DNA from: Planctomycetota bacterium
GTDB taxonomy: Bacteria > Planctomycetota > JACOTG01
NCBI GenBank assembly: GCA_016178505.1
Contig: JACOTG010000162.1
Location: 1-34,224 of the forward strand
DNA: 34,224 nucleotides
Reading direction: 5' to 3'
Shown here: positions 23,732 to 31,768 of the stretch, in pieces
How the letters are laid out: each line of letters opens with the position of its first letter
Numbering within the stretch: the first letter of the stretch is position 1
Translations under genes and position numbers: made by a program
The notes under the pieces: model-generated
The model's input: only the letters and a program-made list of their open reading frames with translations
Told to the model about the DNA's origin: nothing
Database searches by the model: none

Positions 23732-25234
23732 ATGCGAAAAGCGATCTCGAGCTGTGGCCGTCTCGTCGTCGTCGTGGCGTGCGTCTTCACGAGGTCGGTG
23801 GTGAGAGCCGACATCGTCCACCTCAAGGAGGGCGGCACGCTCGAGGGCAAGATCGTCCGCGATGCGCCCGATCAGATCACCATCGAAACGCGGATGGGCG
23901 TGCAGCAGATCGACCGCACGCGAATCACCAGCATCGAGAAGAAGAAGACCGACTGGGAGGAGTATCGGGAGCGCGCGGCGCTCGTCGAGCCGAAGGACGC
24001 CGAGGCGCACTATCAACTCGCACTGTGGTGTCGCGGCAAGGGCCTCGCAGCGGAAACCATGGGCGAGCTTCGAAAGACGATCGAGGCGAACCCCGACCAC
24101 GCGGGCGCGCGAAAGGAACTCGGCTTCGTCAAGACGAACAAGGGCTGGGTGAAGTCCACAGAAGCCGACAAGGCCAAGGCGGCGGAGCCGAAGACCGAGG
24201 GTTCGTCCGATCCCGAGGACCGCGGTCCGATCGCGGGGTTCACGAAGGTCGGAAACCTCTGGCTCACGCCGGAGGATGCTCGCCTCGCCGAGTCCGGCCA
24301 GGTCCGCTACAAGGGCCAGTGGATGACCCCGGAGGATCGGGACAAGCGGAAGGGCGATCCCGAGAACGGGAAGAAGGCCATGGTCGAGAGCAACGGCCGA
24401 TGGCAGCCGGTCGAAGAGGCCGACAAGCAGCACGCAGATTGGTCCACGGCGTGGGTCATCGAGACGTCGCACTACGAGATCCATGCGAACACGTCGCGCG
24501 ACTTCGCGGATGGGATCGCCGATCAACTCGAAGGCGCGTTTCCCGAGTGGGCACGGCTGTTCGGCGGGCCGCCGAAAAAACGCATGACCGTCTACGTCTT
24601 CGAGACGGAGGGCGAGTTCAAGGACTACCTCGCCAAGAAGAAGCTCGACCGGTTCTCGGAGCAGGACGGCTTATTCGACGCCCAAAGCCGGCTCGTGATG
24701 ACGTACAGCGGACGTGAGGTCGACTTCGTGAAGAAGTTCATCCTCGGCCCGGCGACGTTCCAGTACTACTACGAGTGCTGGGAGAATGCGCTGCCGTCGT
24801 GGCTCACGGAGGCCGTGGCCTTCTACTTCCGCACGAACACCTACAAGAAGGGGGTGTTCACGCCGGGGCTTCCGAACAAGGCGATCCTGAAGGACTTCCA
24901 GGCCGCCGTGAAAGCCGACAACCTCATTCCGCTCGCGAAGCTGATGCGCCTCGACCTGATCGACGCCTACGATCACAACATCATCGAGACGTTCGACGCC
25001 GAGTCTTACATGCTGTTCCAGTACCTGCGAGGGCCGGCGCCCTCGGACGTTCGCGAGAAGTTCGACAAGTGGTTCATTCGCCTCCGAACCGGACCGTTCT
25101 TCCTCGGCAACGCGGACCTCCTCAGCGCGGATTGGTGGCGCGACGACATCGGTCGCGACAACTTCGCTGGCTTCGAAAAAGACTTCTTCGAGTGGGCCAA
25201 CAAGGAAGTCGACGCCGAGCTCAACGAGCACTGA
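23732..25234 (+). CDS. Secreted DUF1570-like protein with a degenerate metalloprotease motif
   Basis: The 500-residue product has a signal peptide (about 1-26, ending near VRA) and a small beta domain (28-70, DIVHLKEGGTLEGKIV) common in planctomycete exported proteins. A TPR-like helical part follows (about 75-130), then two short repeats with GxW (VGNLWLTPEDARL, YKGQWMTPEDRD). The C-terminal half resembles DUF1570 or gluzincin domains: LPSWLTEAVAFYF at 354-366 keeps the downstream glutamate. Where the family has HExxHQ, this protein has GPATFQ at 339-344, so the zinc-binding histidines and catalytic glutamate are gone. It is therefore probably not a peptidase. AAGGAAG lies about a dozen bases before the ATG. 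Family assignment is by eye and moderate. Confidence 0.8.
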   Translation: MRKAISSCGRLVVVVACVFTRSVVRADIVHLKEGGTLEGKIVRDAPDQITIETRMGVQQIDRTRITSIEKKKTDWEEYRERAALVEPKDAEAHYQLALWCRGKGLAAETMGELRKTIEANPDHAGARKELGFVKTNKGWVKSTEADKAKAAEPKTEGSSDPEDRGPIAGFTKVGNLWLTPEDARLAESGQVRYKGQWMTPEDRDKRKGDPENGKKAMVESNGRWQPVEEADKQHADWSTAWVIETSHYEIHANTSRDFADGIADQLEGAFPEWARLFGGPPKKRMTVYVFETEGEFKDYLAKKKLDRFSEQDGLFDAQSRLVMTYSGREVDFVKKFILGPATFQYYYECWENALPSWLTEAVAFYFRTNTYKKGVFTPGLPNKAILKDFQAAVKADNLIPLAKLMRLDLIDAYDHNIIETFDAESYMLFQYLRGPAPSDVREKFDKWFIRLRTGPFFLGNADLLSADWWRDDIGRDNFAGFEKDFFEWANKEVDAELNEH

Positions 25235-25605
25235 ATGGGTGAGGGCGTCGCGGCATCGATCGCGAGTCGGCGCACGCGACGCGCTCGCGAGTGGACATCG
25301 AGCGTGCCGCTGCGAAGCGCGTCGGGCGCAGAACGAATCGGTCCGGGACATGGCGTGCGAAGGCGGAACGCGGGTTCGGTGCGGCCAACTCGACTCCTTT
25401 CAGCGGAACGCGAATCGCGTCGATATCGAGTGGGGGACTTCACGGCGATACGTGGGATTGAGAGCCTTCGCGCGACCTCGGCCGTCTCTGCTCGGTTTCG
25501 CCCGCCTCACGTTTTTTTCTTCCGGATCTTCGGCGAGGACTTCCATCGCGCCCGAGGTCCGTTCGTGAGGCGCGGCGGCTCCGCCATCGTTGGGCGCACC
25601 CTCGC
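25235..25605. other. Intergenic region upstream of polA
   Basis: About 370 bases with no gene I would support; the plus-strand open frame here is Arg/Ser-rich and reads like noise. It contains a seven-T run at 25512-25518 without a GC hairpin, and two copies of GCGGAACGCG (25363 and 25403). No convincing promoter for polA is visible. Confidence 0.4.
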
Positions 25606-28317
25606 GTGAAGCGGCTCTTCCTGATCGACGGATCCGCGCTCGTCTACCGATCGCACTTCGCGTTCATCCGCAATCCGCTCCTCAACTCGCGCGGCGAGAA
25701 CACCAGCGCAGTCTTCGGTTTCGCGACTGCGCTGCTGCGACTGCTCGACGACGAGAAACCGGAGGCGATGGCGGTCGTGTTCGACACGCCCGAACCAACG
25801 TTTCGCCACCGTCGATACGCCGAATACAAGGCAACGCGACAGAAGATGCCCGCAGAGCTGGCCGCGCGGCTCCCGGACGTCCGCGACGTGACGCGCGCAC
25901 TCGGGATCGTCGTGCTCGAGTCGCCCGGCTACGAAGCCGACGACGTGATCGGAACGCTGGCACGTCGCGCGGAGAACGAAGGCTTCGACACCTACGTCGT
26001 GAGCGGCGACAAGGACCTATTGCAGCTCGTGACGGATCGGGTCCGCATGTACTCGCCGGGGCGGGCCGACTCGCCGGCCCGCGTGCTCGGGCCCGCCGAG
26101 GTCGAGGCCGAGATCGGCGTCGCACCCGAACGCGTCGCGGACGTGCTCGCGCTCATGGGCGACGCGTCGGACAACATCCCGGGCGTTCCCGGCATCGGCG
26201 AGAAGACCGCGGTCAAGCTCGTGCGCGACCTCGGCGGACTCGAGAGCGTTCTCGAGCGGGCTGGCGAGATCGACCGAGCGGCGACGCGCGACGCGCTCGT
26301 CAAGTCCGCAGACCAAGCGCGCCTGTCGCGCGAGCTCGCGACGATCGACGTGAACGTCCCGCTCGGCGTCGATCTCGCCGCGCTCACGATCGGCGCGCGC
26401 GACGTGGCGGCGCTGCGGACGTTCTTCCAGCGCTTCGAGTTCAAGGCGCTTCTCGATGCGCTCCCTGTGTCGTCCGGCGACGGCCAGGCCACGCGGTACG
26501 TGACCGTTCGCACGCGCGAAGATCTCGATCGCCTCGCGGCAGCGCTCGAGGCGGCCCCGTCGTTCGCCGTCGACACGGAAACGACCGGCATCGATCCTCT
26601 GCGCGCCGATCTCGTGGGACTGTCGTTCTCGATCGAGCCGCACGCGGCGTTCTACGTTCCGGTCAACTCGAAAACGGGGCTCTTCGAGTCGCAAGGCGGA
26701 CCCGGCGAGACGACGTTGATCCTCGATGCCCTGCGACCCGCGCTCGAGAACGGCGCGATCCGGAAGACGGGACAGAACATCAAGTACGACCTGCTCGTGC
26801 TCGATCGCCACGGCGTGAAGCTCGGAGGCGTGGCGTTCGACACGATGATCGCGGCGTACCTCCTCGACCCCGGAGCGCGGCAGCACAATCTCGACGTGCT
26901 CGCGCTGGAGTACCTCGGCTTCAAGAAGACACCGACCGAAGCGCTCATCGGACGCGGCGCGAAGCAGATCACGATGGCCGATGTCGCGGTCGACGAGGTT
27001 GCGAAATATGCGTGCGAGGACGCCGACGTGACGCGCCAGCTCGAGGGCGTGCTCGCGCCGAAGCTCCGCGATCTCGGGCTCGAGTCGCTGTTTCACGACA
27101 TGGAGATGCCGCTCGTGGCCGTCTTGGCGGCGATGGAGCGAACGGGAATCGCGCTCGATCTCTCGATCCTCCAGCGCATGTCGCGCGACCTCTCGACGCG
27201 CATCGGGACGCTCGAGGCCGAGGTGCACGCGCTCGCCGGCACGCCGTTCAACATCAACTCGCCGCAGCAGCTCGGCGCCATTTTGTTCGAGAAGCTCCGG
27301 ATCCAGGACGCGCTTTCCGTGAAGCGACTGCGTCGAACGAAGACCGGCTACTCGACCGACCAGCAGACGCTCGAGAAGTTCGCCGAGCATCCGATCGTCG
27401 AGAAGATCCTCGAGTGGCGGCAGACGATGAAACTCAAGGGAACTTACGTCGACGCACTGCCGGCGCTCGTGAACCCGCGCACCGGTCGCGTGCACACGTC
27501 GTTCAACCAAACGGTCGCTGCAACGGGGCGCCTGTCGAGCAGCGATCCCAATCTGCAGAACATTCCCATTCGCACGGACGTCGGCCGCGAGATTCGAAAG
27601 GCGTTCGTCGCGGGAGAGCCGGGATGGCAGCTCTTGTCCGCGGACTACTCTCAGATCGAGCTTCGTCTCCTCGCGCACGTCAGCGGCGATCCTGCGCTCG
27701 CCGAGGCGTTTCGCACCGGTGAAGACGTTCATCGCCGGACGGCCGCGCGGATGTTCGGCCTGGAGCCTTCGGACGTTCCGCCGGAGCTGCGATCGCGTGC
27801 GAAGGTGATCAACTTCGGGATCGTCTACGGCATGACGCCGGCCGGACTCGCGATGGCCACGAAGATCTCGCTCGCCGAGGCCGAGGCGTTCATTCGCGCG
27901 TACTTCGAGCTGTACCCCGGCGTGAAGCGATACATCGACGAGACGATCGCGGCGGCTCGGCGCGACGGATATGTTTCGACGATCCTCCATCGCCGCCGCG
28001 CGATCCCCGAGATCACGAGCAGCGACGTCCGCGTCCGCAACATGGCCGAGAACATCGCCGTGAACATGCCGATCCAAGGCGCCGCGGCCGACCTCATCAA
28101 GATCGCGATGATCCGCATTCACGCGCGGCTCGATCGCGATGCGTTCCGAGCCCGCATGCTGCTCCAGGTGCACGACGAGCTTCTCTTCGAGGCGCCCGAG
28201 GACGAGCTGCCGGCGCTTCGGGCGCTCGTGAAGCAAGAGATGGAGGGCGCGCTCGAACTGCGCGTGCCGATCGTCGTCGAAGTGAAGAGCGGCCGAAGCT
28301 GGTTCGAGGCACACTGA
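25606..28317 (+). CDS. polA: DNA polymerase I with 5'-3' and active 3'-5' exonuclease domains
   Basis: PolA fills gaps and removes RNA primers during replication and repair. The 903-residue product has the full three-part layout. The 5'-3' nuclease (1 to about 285) contains ADDVIGTLA and the helix-hairpin-helix NIPGVPGIGEKTAVKL. The proofreading domain keeps Asp323 and Glu325 in DTETTG, Asp395 in NIKYD, and Tyr468/Asp472 in YACED, so it should be active, unlike many bacterial PolA. The polymerase has motif A SADYSQIELR (Asp680), the O-helix RSRAKVINFGIVYGM and motif C QVHDELLFE (Asp857). The start is GTG 25606 by homology; no ribosome site precedes it. Confidence 0.97.
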   Translation: MKRLFLIDGSALVYRSHFAFIRNPLLNSRGENTSAVFGFATALLRLLDDEKPEAMAVVFDTPEPTFRHRRYAEYKATRQKMPAELAARLPDVRDVTRALGIVVLESPGYEADDVIGTLARRAENEGFDTYVVSGDKDLLQLVTDRVRMYSPGRADSPARVLGPAEVEAEIGVAPERVADVLALMGDASDNIPGVPGIGEKTAVKLVRDLGGLESVLERAGEIDRAATRDALVKSADQARLSRELATIDVNVPLGVDLAALTIGARDVAALRTFFQRFEFKALLDALPVSSGDGQATRYVTVRTREDLDRLAAALEAAPSFAVDTETTGIDPLRADLVGLSFSIEPHAAFYVPVNSKTGLFESQGGPGETTLILDALRPALENGAIRKTGQNIKYDLLVLDRHGVKLGGVAFDTMIAAYLLDPGARQHNLDVLALEYLGFKKTPTEALIGRGAKQITMADVAVDEVAKYACEDADVTRQLEGVLAPKLRDLGLESLFHDMEMPLVAVLAAMERTGIALDLSILQRMSRDLSTRIGTLEAEVHALAGTPFNINSPQQLGAILFEKLRIQDALSVKRLRRTKTGYSTDQQTLEKFAEHPIVEKILEWRQTMKLKGTYVDALPALVNPRTGRVHTSFNQTVAATGRLSSSDPNLQNIPIRTDVGREIRKAFVAGEPGWQLLSADYSQIELRLLAHVSGDPALAEAFRTGEDVHRRTAARMFGLEPSDVPPELRSRAKVINFGIVYGMTPAGLAMATKISLAEAEAFIRAYFELYPGVKRYIDETIAAARRDGYVSTILHRRRAIPEITSSDVRVRNMAENIAVNMPIQGAAADLIKIAMIRIHARLDRDAFRARMLLQVHDELLFEAPEDELPALRALVKQEMEGALELRVPIVVEVKSGRSWFEAH

Positions 28318-28326
28318 CCGCTCGTC

Positions 28327-29289
28327 TCATGGGGCGGTGGCTCTCGCGGTCTCGCGAGAGAGCCACAGGCGCAGGCTCGCTTGAATCGTCCGAAGGGCTG
28401 CGGCCGCGGCGCGCTCGTCCTCGACCCGTCGCGTTCCGGTGCCGCAGGCCGGCGTGATCAACGATCGTCGGACGAGGTCGGCGACGATCCCGCGATCGCC
28501 GAGCGCGGCGGTGAGATCACGGACGAGGAACCGCGCGACTCGTTCGGCCGCGAAACCCGCCGGCACCGACGTGGGGACGACTCCGAATGCGAACGCGCCG
28601 CCGTCCTCCACGAACGCGCGCAGCTCGCGCCGGGGGCCCGCGCGCAGCAGTCGCTCGCGATATCGCAGGAAGTCCAGCCCGAGGAAGTCGGGCGACGCGC
28701 GACGCAAGGTCGCGACCGGCGCCGGCCCGCACGTGTGGATCCCGGCGCGAGCGCCTTCGCGCTGGATCGTGGCGACGACGTGCCGCAGCGCAGCCTCGGC
28801 GCGCGATTCCTCGCGCAGCGATCGCAGCGCGAGGACGTGGAGGGCCGGCTCGTCCACGAACACGATCACGGGGGATCCCAGCGTCGCGAGCGCGCGCGTG
28901 AGATCTCGTGCTGCGCGCACGCTCTCGCGCCGCGCAGACGCGAGATCGACCGAACCGCCCGATGCGAGCCAGAGGGTGATCGGACCGGTGATCTGACCTT
29001 TCACGGCAAGCGCAAATCGTCCGCGCATCGCTCGCACGAAGGGCTCGAGAGTCGACGCGTTTTCGGCGCCGAGCGGATGGCGGAATTGGCGCAGCATCGA
29101 TTCGGACGCGGAGCGGCGCGGGAGCTGTGGCCAGAACGGGACGTCGCGGTAGTGGGCGATCGCCCAGCGCACCGCGCGCTCCGGACTTCGAAACGGCAAG
29201 CTGCCGATCCCGGTCGCCGCGCCGCGGAGGTCGGGTAGGACCGAATCCGTCCGCGGCGCCGGCGCGGGACGCGAAGACCGAGACGTCAC
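28327..29289 (-). CDS. Short cobalamin-independent methionine synthase (MetE C-terminal) family protein
   Basis: The family transfers methyl groups to thiols on a zinc-activated TIM barrel; full MetE has two such halves. This 320-residue product is a single barrel. It opens with TGIGSLPFRSPERAV (26-40), then GQITGPITLW (98-107), VDEPAL (145-150), IHTCG with His185 and Cys187, and TPACGTGTRR with Cys282. His-x-Cys plus a late Cys match the MetE zinc ligands, so a zinc-dependent methyl or alkyl transferase is likely, but the methyl donor and acceptor are unknown. The GTG start is six bases after the stop of the secreted-protein gene, so they are probably co-transcribed. It converges with polA. 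Confidence 0.8.
   Translation of the reverse strand: MTSRSSRPAPAPRTDSVLPDLRGAATGIGSLPFRSPERAVRWAIAHYRDVPFWPQLPRRSASESMLRQFRHPLGAENASTLEPFVRAMRGRFALAVKGQITGPITLWLASGGSVDLASARRESVRAARDLTRALATLGSPVIVFVDEPALHVLALRSLREESRAEAALRHVVATIQREGARAGIHTCGPAPVATLRRASPDFLGLDFLRYRERLLRAGPRRELRAFVEDGGAFAFGVVPTSVPAGFAAERVARFLVRDLTAALGDRGIVADLVRRSLITPACGTGTRRVEDERAAAAALRTIQASLRLWLSRETARATAP
28337..28366. terminator. Hairpin at the polA / MetE-like convergent end
   Basis: GTGGCTCTCGCG (28337-28348) pairs with a CGCGAGAG...CCAC arm (28353-28366) to give about 12 base pairs with a 4-base loop and a 2-base bulge. It begins 20 bases after the polA stop and lies within the last codons of the MetE-like gene. No T-run follows on either side. 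Confidence 0.35.
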
Positions 29290-29295
29290 GCGAAG

Positions 29296-31743
29296 CTACT
29301 GGATCACGAGCACCACGGCATTGGTGACGCTGAAGCCGGTCGAGTTCCCGGCGCCCGCGTCTTGGAGCACGCCCTGGAGCGTGAACGATCCAGCGGTTGC
29401 AAAGCCTTGGTTGCGGTGAAGAGTCCATGGTGCGCGCGGCGGTGCACCGCCGATCTCCGTCACCCCGGAGCACACGACGGGAGGGACGCCCCCGCGGAGG
29501 CAGCGGAACGGTTGGGGCAGCGAGTTCCGCTGAAGCGGCGTCGGGTTCACCGTGCAGCCCAGCGTTTGTCCGCTCGCGACGAGATTTGCGGCGCTTGCGG
29601 GATTGCCGAGCCAGACCCACAGCCCATATCGCGGTGCCACGGGACCCTGTGTCGCCGCGGCGAGAGAGACCGCAACGGCGGAGCCGCGAGCGGCCGTCAC
29701 CACGCGTGTCTGCGGATCGCCGGCGCTGCCATTCACGCTGAGGACGTCGGCGATCGGACCGGTGCTCGAGTTCACGGTGCCGGCGAGGCACGATCCGACG
29801 CGCGGTCCGGCCGTCGTTCCCGTGAGCGACGCGGGCGAGCCCGGCTTCCAGAGACCGAGCGTCACGGTCGTGTCGGCCGGCGGCGAATCCGCGTCGAAGC
29901 GGAAGCTGTACGCTGTCGCCCAGTGAATCGGGTTCGCGTGAGGATTCGACGCGAACGATTCGGTCGACCACGTGAGTGCGTCTCCGTTGAACGCGAGCGA
30001 CCACGGCGTGTTCGAGAATTCCGGATCGTCGGACTCGGGAGCGTGGAACCCGGCGTTCGTCACGTGGGTCTCGGCGCCGAGCGGAATGCGGAACGAGCCG
30101 ATGCCGCGATCCATGTCGAAATTCTGGATCGCGTAGTCGTAGTGCCACGTGCCGTTCCCGTTGTCCGTGACGACGACGCCGAGATACGCGCGGCCGTCGG
30201 TCGATCCCGCGTCTTGGAACGTGGTCAGCTGCGCTCCGGGCCACGCATGGATGGCCGTGCCATTCGTCGTGCCACCGAGCCCGAACGACCAGCCGCCGCC
30301 CGATGCCCCGGACGGCGACACCGGCGTCCAACCGACACTGTCGAGATGGTTCACGTCGTCGTGCCCGACGATGTGGCACTCGCCGACGTACGTCGCGCCC
30401 GGATTGTCCGCGGGATCGATGTCGGAGTCGTGAATTCGAAGCCGATGCTCGATCGGATCGACGGGATCGCCTGCGTGAAGATCGAGGTACGAGCCGGCGA
30501 ATGCGTACGCCCCGGTCCACGGGTTGATCTCGCTTCGCGGCCCGAGGATGCTCCTCTCGGCGTTGTTGTCCGACGAGTACGTGTCCGAGCAGCCGACGCC
30601 GAGGTGCGTTTCGTCTTGATAGGGTGAACAGCCGAGGCCGCAGGCATCGCTTTGTCCGGCGCCGTACCCGTGCTTGCACCACGACTGCCCGATCTGCTCG
30701 AAGCGAGTTCCTTGGATGCGGTAGACGCCAAACGTTGCAAACGGATGGCGTGGGTCCGGGTTCGCGATCCAATCGAGCGGTTCGCTGCCTTGGTTGCAAA
30801 GGGGCGAGTCCATGCCGCAGCCGATGATGTCGGCCAAGCGGCCGTACTGCGCGAGCGAGCCGATCTGTCCGACGAGGATGTCGGCGCCCGCGCCCGTCGG
30901 CGGATCGCACGAGACGTTCAGGATGAAGTTTCCGGTCGCGCCCGCGTACCCGGAAACGCGGATCCAATACGTCGAGCCCGCGGTCGCGAGCGTCGAGACG
31001 GACGAGCTCGTGCCGCAAGAGTCGTCGTTGCAACTGATCGTGTTCGCCGCCGTGCCCGGGCAGCCCGAGTGAATCGAGAGGACGGAGTCGTAGTCGTTGC
31101 TGCCGCACGTGTTGACGCGAAGTCGGCAGTCCTCGGTTGCGGTGAAGCGATACCAGACGTCCGGCGTGGTGTCCGACGAGCCACAGTTGGCCGACCCGTC
31201 GTTCGACGCGGATAGCGTGTCACCGATGGTGGTGCCCGCGACGACCGGAAGCGCGTTCGCGCACGTGTCGGTGCCGGGCGACGTCGAGAACGAAACGTGC
31301 AACGTGAACGCGCCGGTCGCGCCCTGCCAACCCGCGACGCGAATCAGCACCGACTGACCCGTGGTCATCGGCGTGCCGACGACCGACTGGATGTTGCAGG
31401 AGTCGTCGTTGCAGTCGAGCTCGTTGCCGGCATTGCCGGGACAGGCCGAGTGCAGCGAAAGAACCGTATCCCAGTTCGAGCCGCACGTCGTCACCTGCAG
31501 CGCGCCGTCGTCGGCCGCCGTGTAGCGATACCAGACGTCGTTGCTGGTCGTGGTCTCGCCGCAGCTCGACGAGCCGTCGTTCGAGGCCGATACCGTCGAG
31601 CCGAAGAACGCGCCCGTGCCGATTGGCGTCGCGCTTCCGCACGAGTCGGACTGAGCGCGTGCCGTCGTCGCGACGGCGAAGGCGAAGAGGCCGCACGAAA
31701 CGAAACGCGAGGCGAAGAAGGCCGTTCGTCGATGTCGATTCAT
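29296..31743 (-). CDS. Large secreted Cys-rich protein, second copy of a tandem pair
   Basis: The function is unknown. The 815-residue product has a signal peptide (cleavage near ARAQ, residue 30) and two N-terminal modules at about 31-151 and 158-279. Each has SNDGSxxCG, DVWYRFTA, CPG, CNDDSC and GATGxFxLxVS elements, like pre-peptidase C-terminal (PPC) beta domains. The remaining 530 residues form a conserved unknown region with RFEQIGQSWCKH, LGVGCSDTY, EINPWTG, HRLRIHDSD, NGNGTWHYDY and NAGFHAPESDD. It ends with FSVTNAVVLVIQ, a C-terminal style seen in planctomycete exported proteins. Many cysteines suggest disulfides outside the cytoplasm. AAGGA lies nine bases before ATG 31743. It follows its paralogue by 25 bases and precedes the MetE-like gene by six. 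Confidence 0.88.
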   Translation of the reverse strand: MNRHRRTAFFASRFVSCGLFAFAVATTARAQSDSCGSATPIGTGAFFGSTVSASNDGSSSCGETTTSNDVWYRYTAADDGALQVTTCGSNWDTVLSLHSACPGNAGNELDCNDDSCNIQSVVGTPMTTGQSVLIRVAGWQGATGAFTLHVSFSTSPGTDTCANALPVVAGTTIGDTLSASNDGSANCGSSDTTPDVWYRFTATEDCRLRVNTCGSNDYDSVLSIHSGCPGTAANTISCNDDSCGTSSSVSTLATAGSTYWIRVSGYAGATGNFILNVSCDPPTGAGADILVGQIGSLAQYGRLADIIGCGMDSPLCNQGSEPLDWIANPDPRHPFATFGVYRIQGTRFEQIGQSWCKHGYGAGQSDACGLGCSPYQDETHLGVGCSDTYSSDNNAERSILGPRSEINPWTGAYAFAGSYLDLHAGDPVDPIEHRLRIHDSDIDPADNPGATYVGECHIVGHDDVNHLDSVGWTPVSPSGASGGGWSFGLGGTTNGTAIHAWPGAQLTTFQDAGSTDGRAYLGVVVTDNGNGTWHYDYAIQNFDMDRGIGSFRIPLGAETHVTNAGFHAPESDDPEFSNTPWSLAFNGDALTWSTESFASNPHANPIHWATAYSFRFDADSPPADTTVTLGLWKPGSPASLTGTTAGPRVGSCLAGTVNSSTGPIADVLSVNGSAGDPQTRVVTAARGSAVAVSLAAATQGPVAPRYGLWVWLGNPASAANLVASGQTLGCTVNPTPLQRNSLPQPFRCLRGGVPPVVCSGVTEIGGAPPRAPWTLHRNQGFATAGSFTLQGVLQDAGAGNSTGFSVTNAVVLVIQ
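30907..31653 (-). repeat. Two PPC-like modules in the second secreted paralogue
   Basis: Module one spans about 31653-31291 and module two about 31272-30907. They repeat the order SNDGS-CG, DVWYR, TCGS, VLS-HS-CPG, CNDDSC and GATG. They are more alike in protein than in DNA, so the duplication is old. Confidence 0.7.
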
Positions 31744-31768
31744 GGTGTCGAGTCCTTTCGGTACGAGC

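Noticed and set aside
25512..25518. T-run as a terminator after the DUF1570-like gene
   Set aside because: No GC-rich hairpin precedes it and it lies about 280 bases after the stop codon.
25235..25609. 125-codon open frame between the DUF1570-like gene and polA
   Set aside because: Arg/Ser-rich, no ribosome site, no hydrophobic or structural pattern, and it runs into polA.
29362..30627. 421-codon open frame on the plus strand opposite the second secreted paralogue
   Set aside because: The minus-strand protein aligns to its paralogue throughout; the plus frame is Arg/Val-rich noise.
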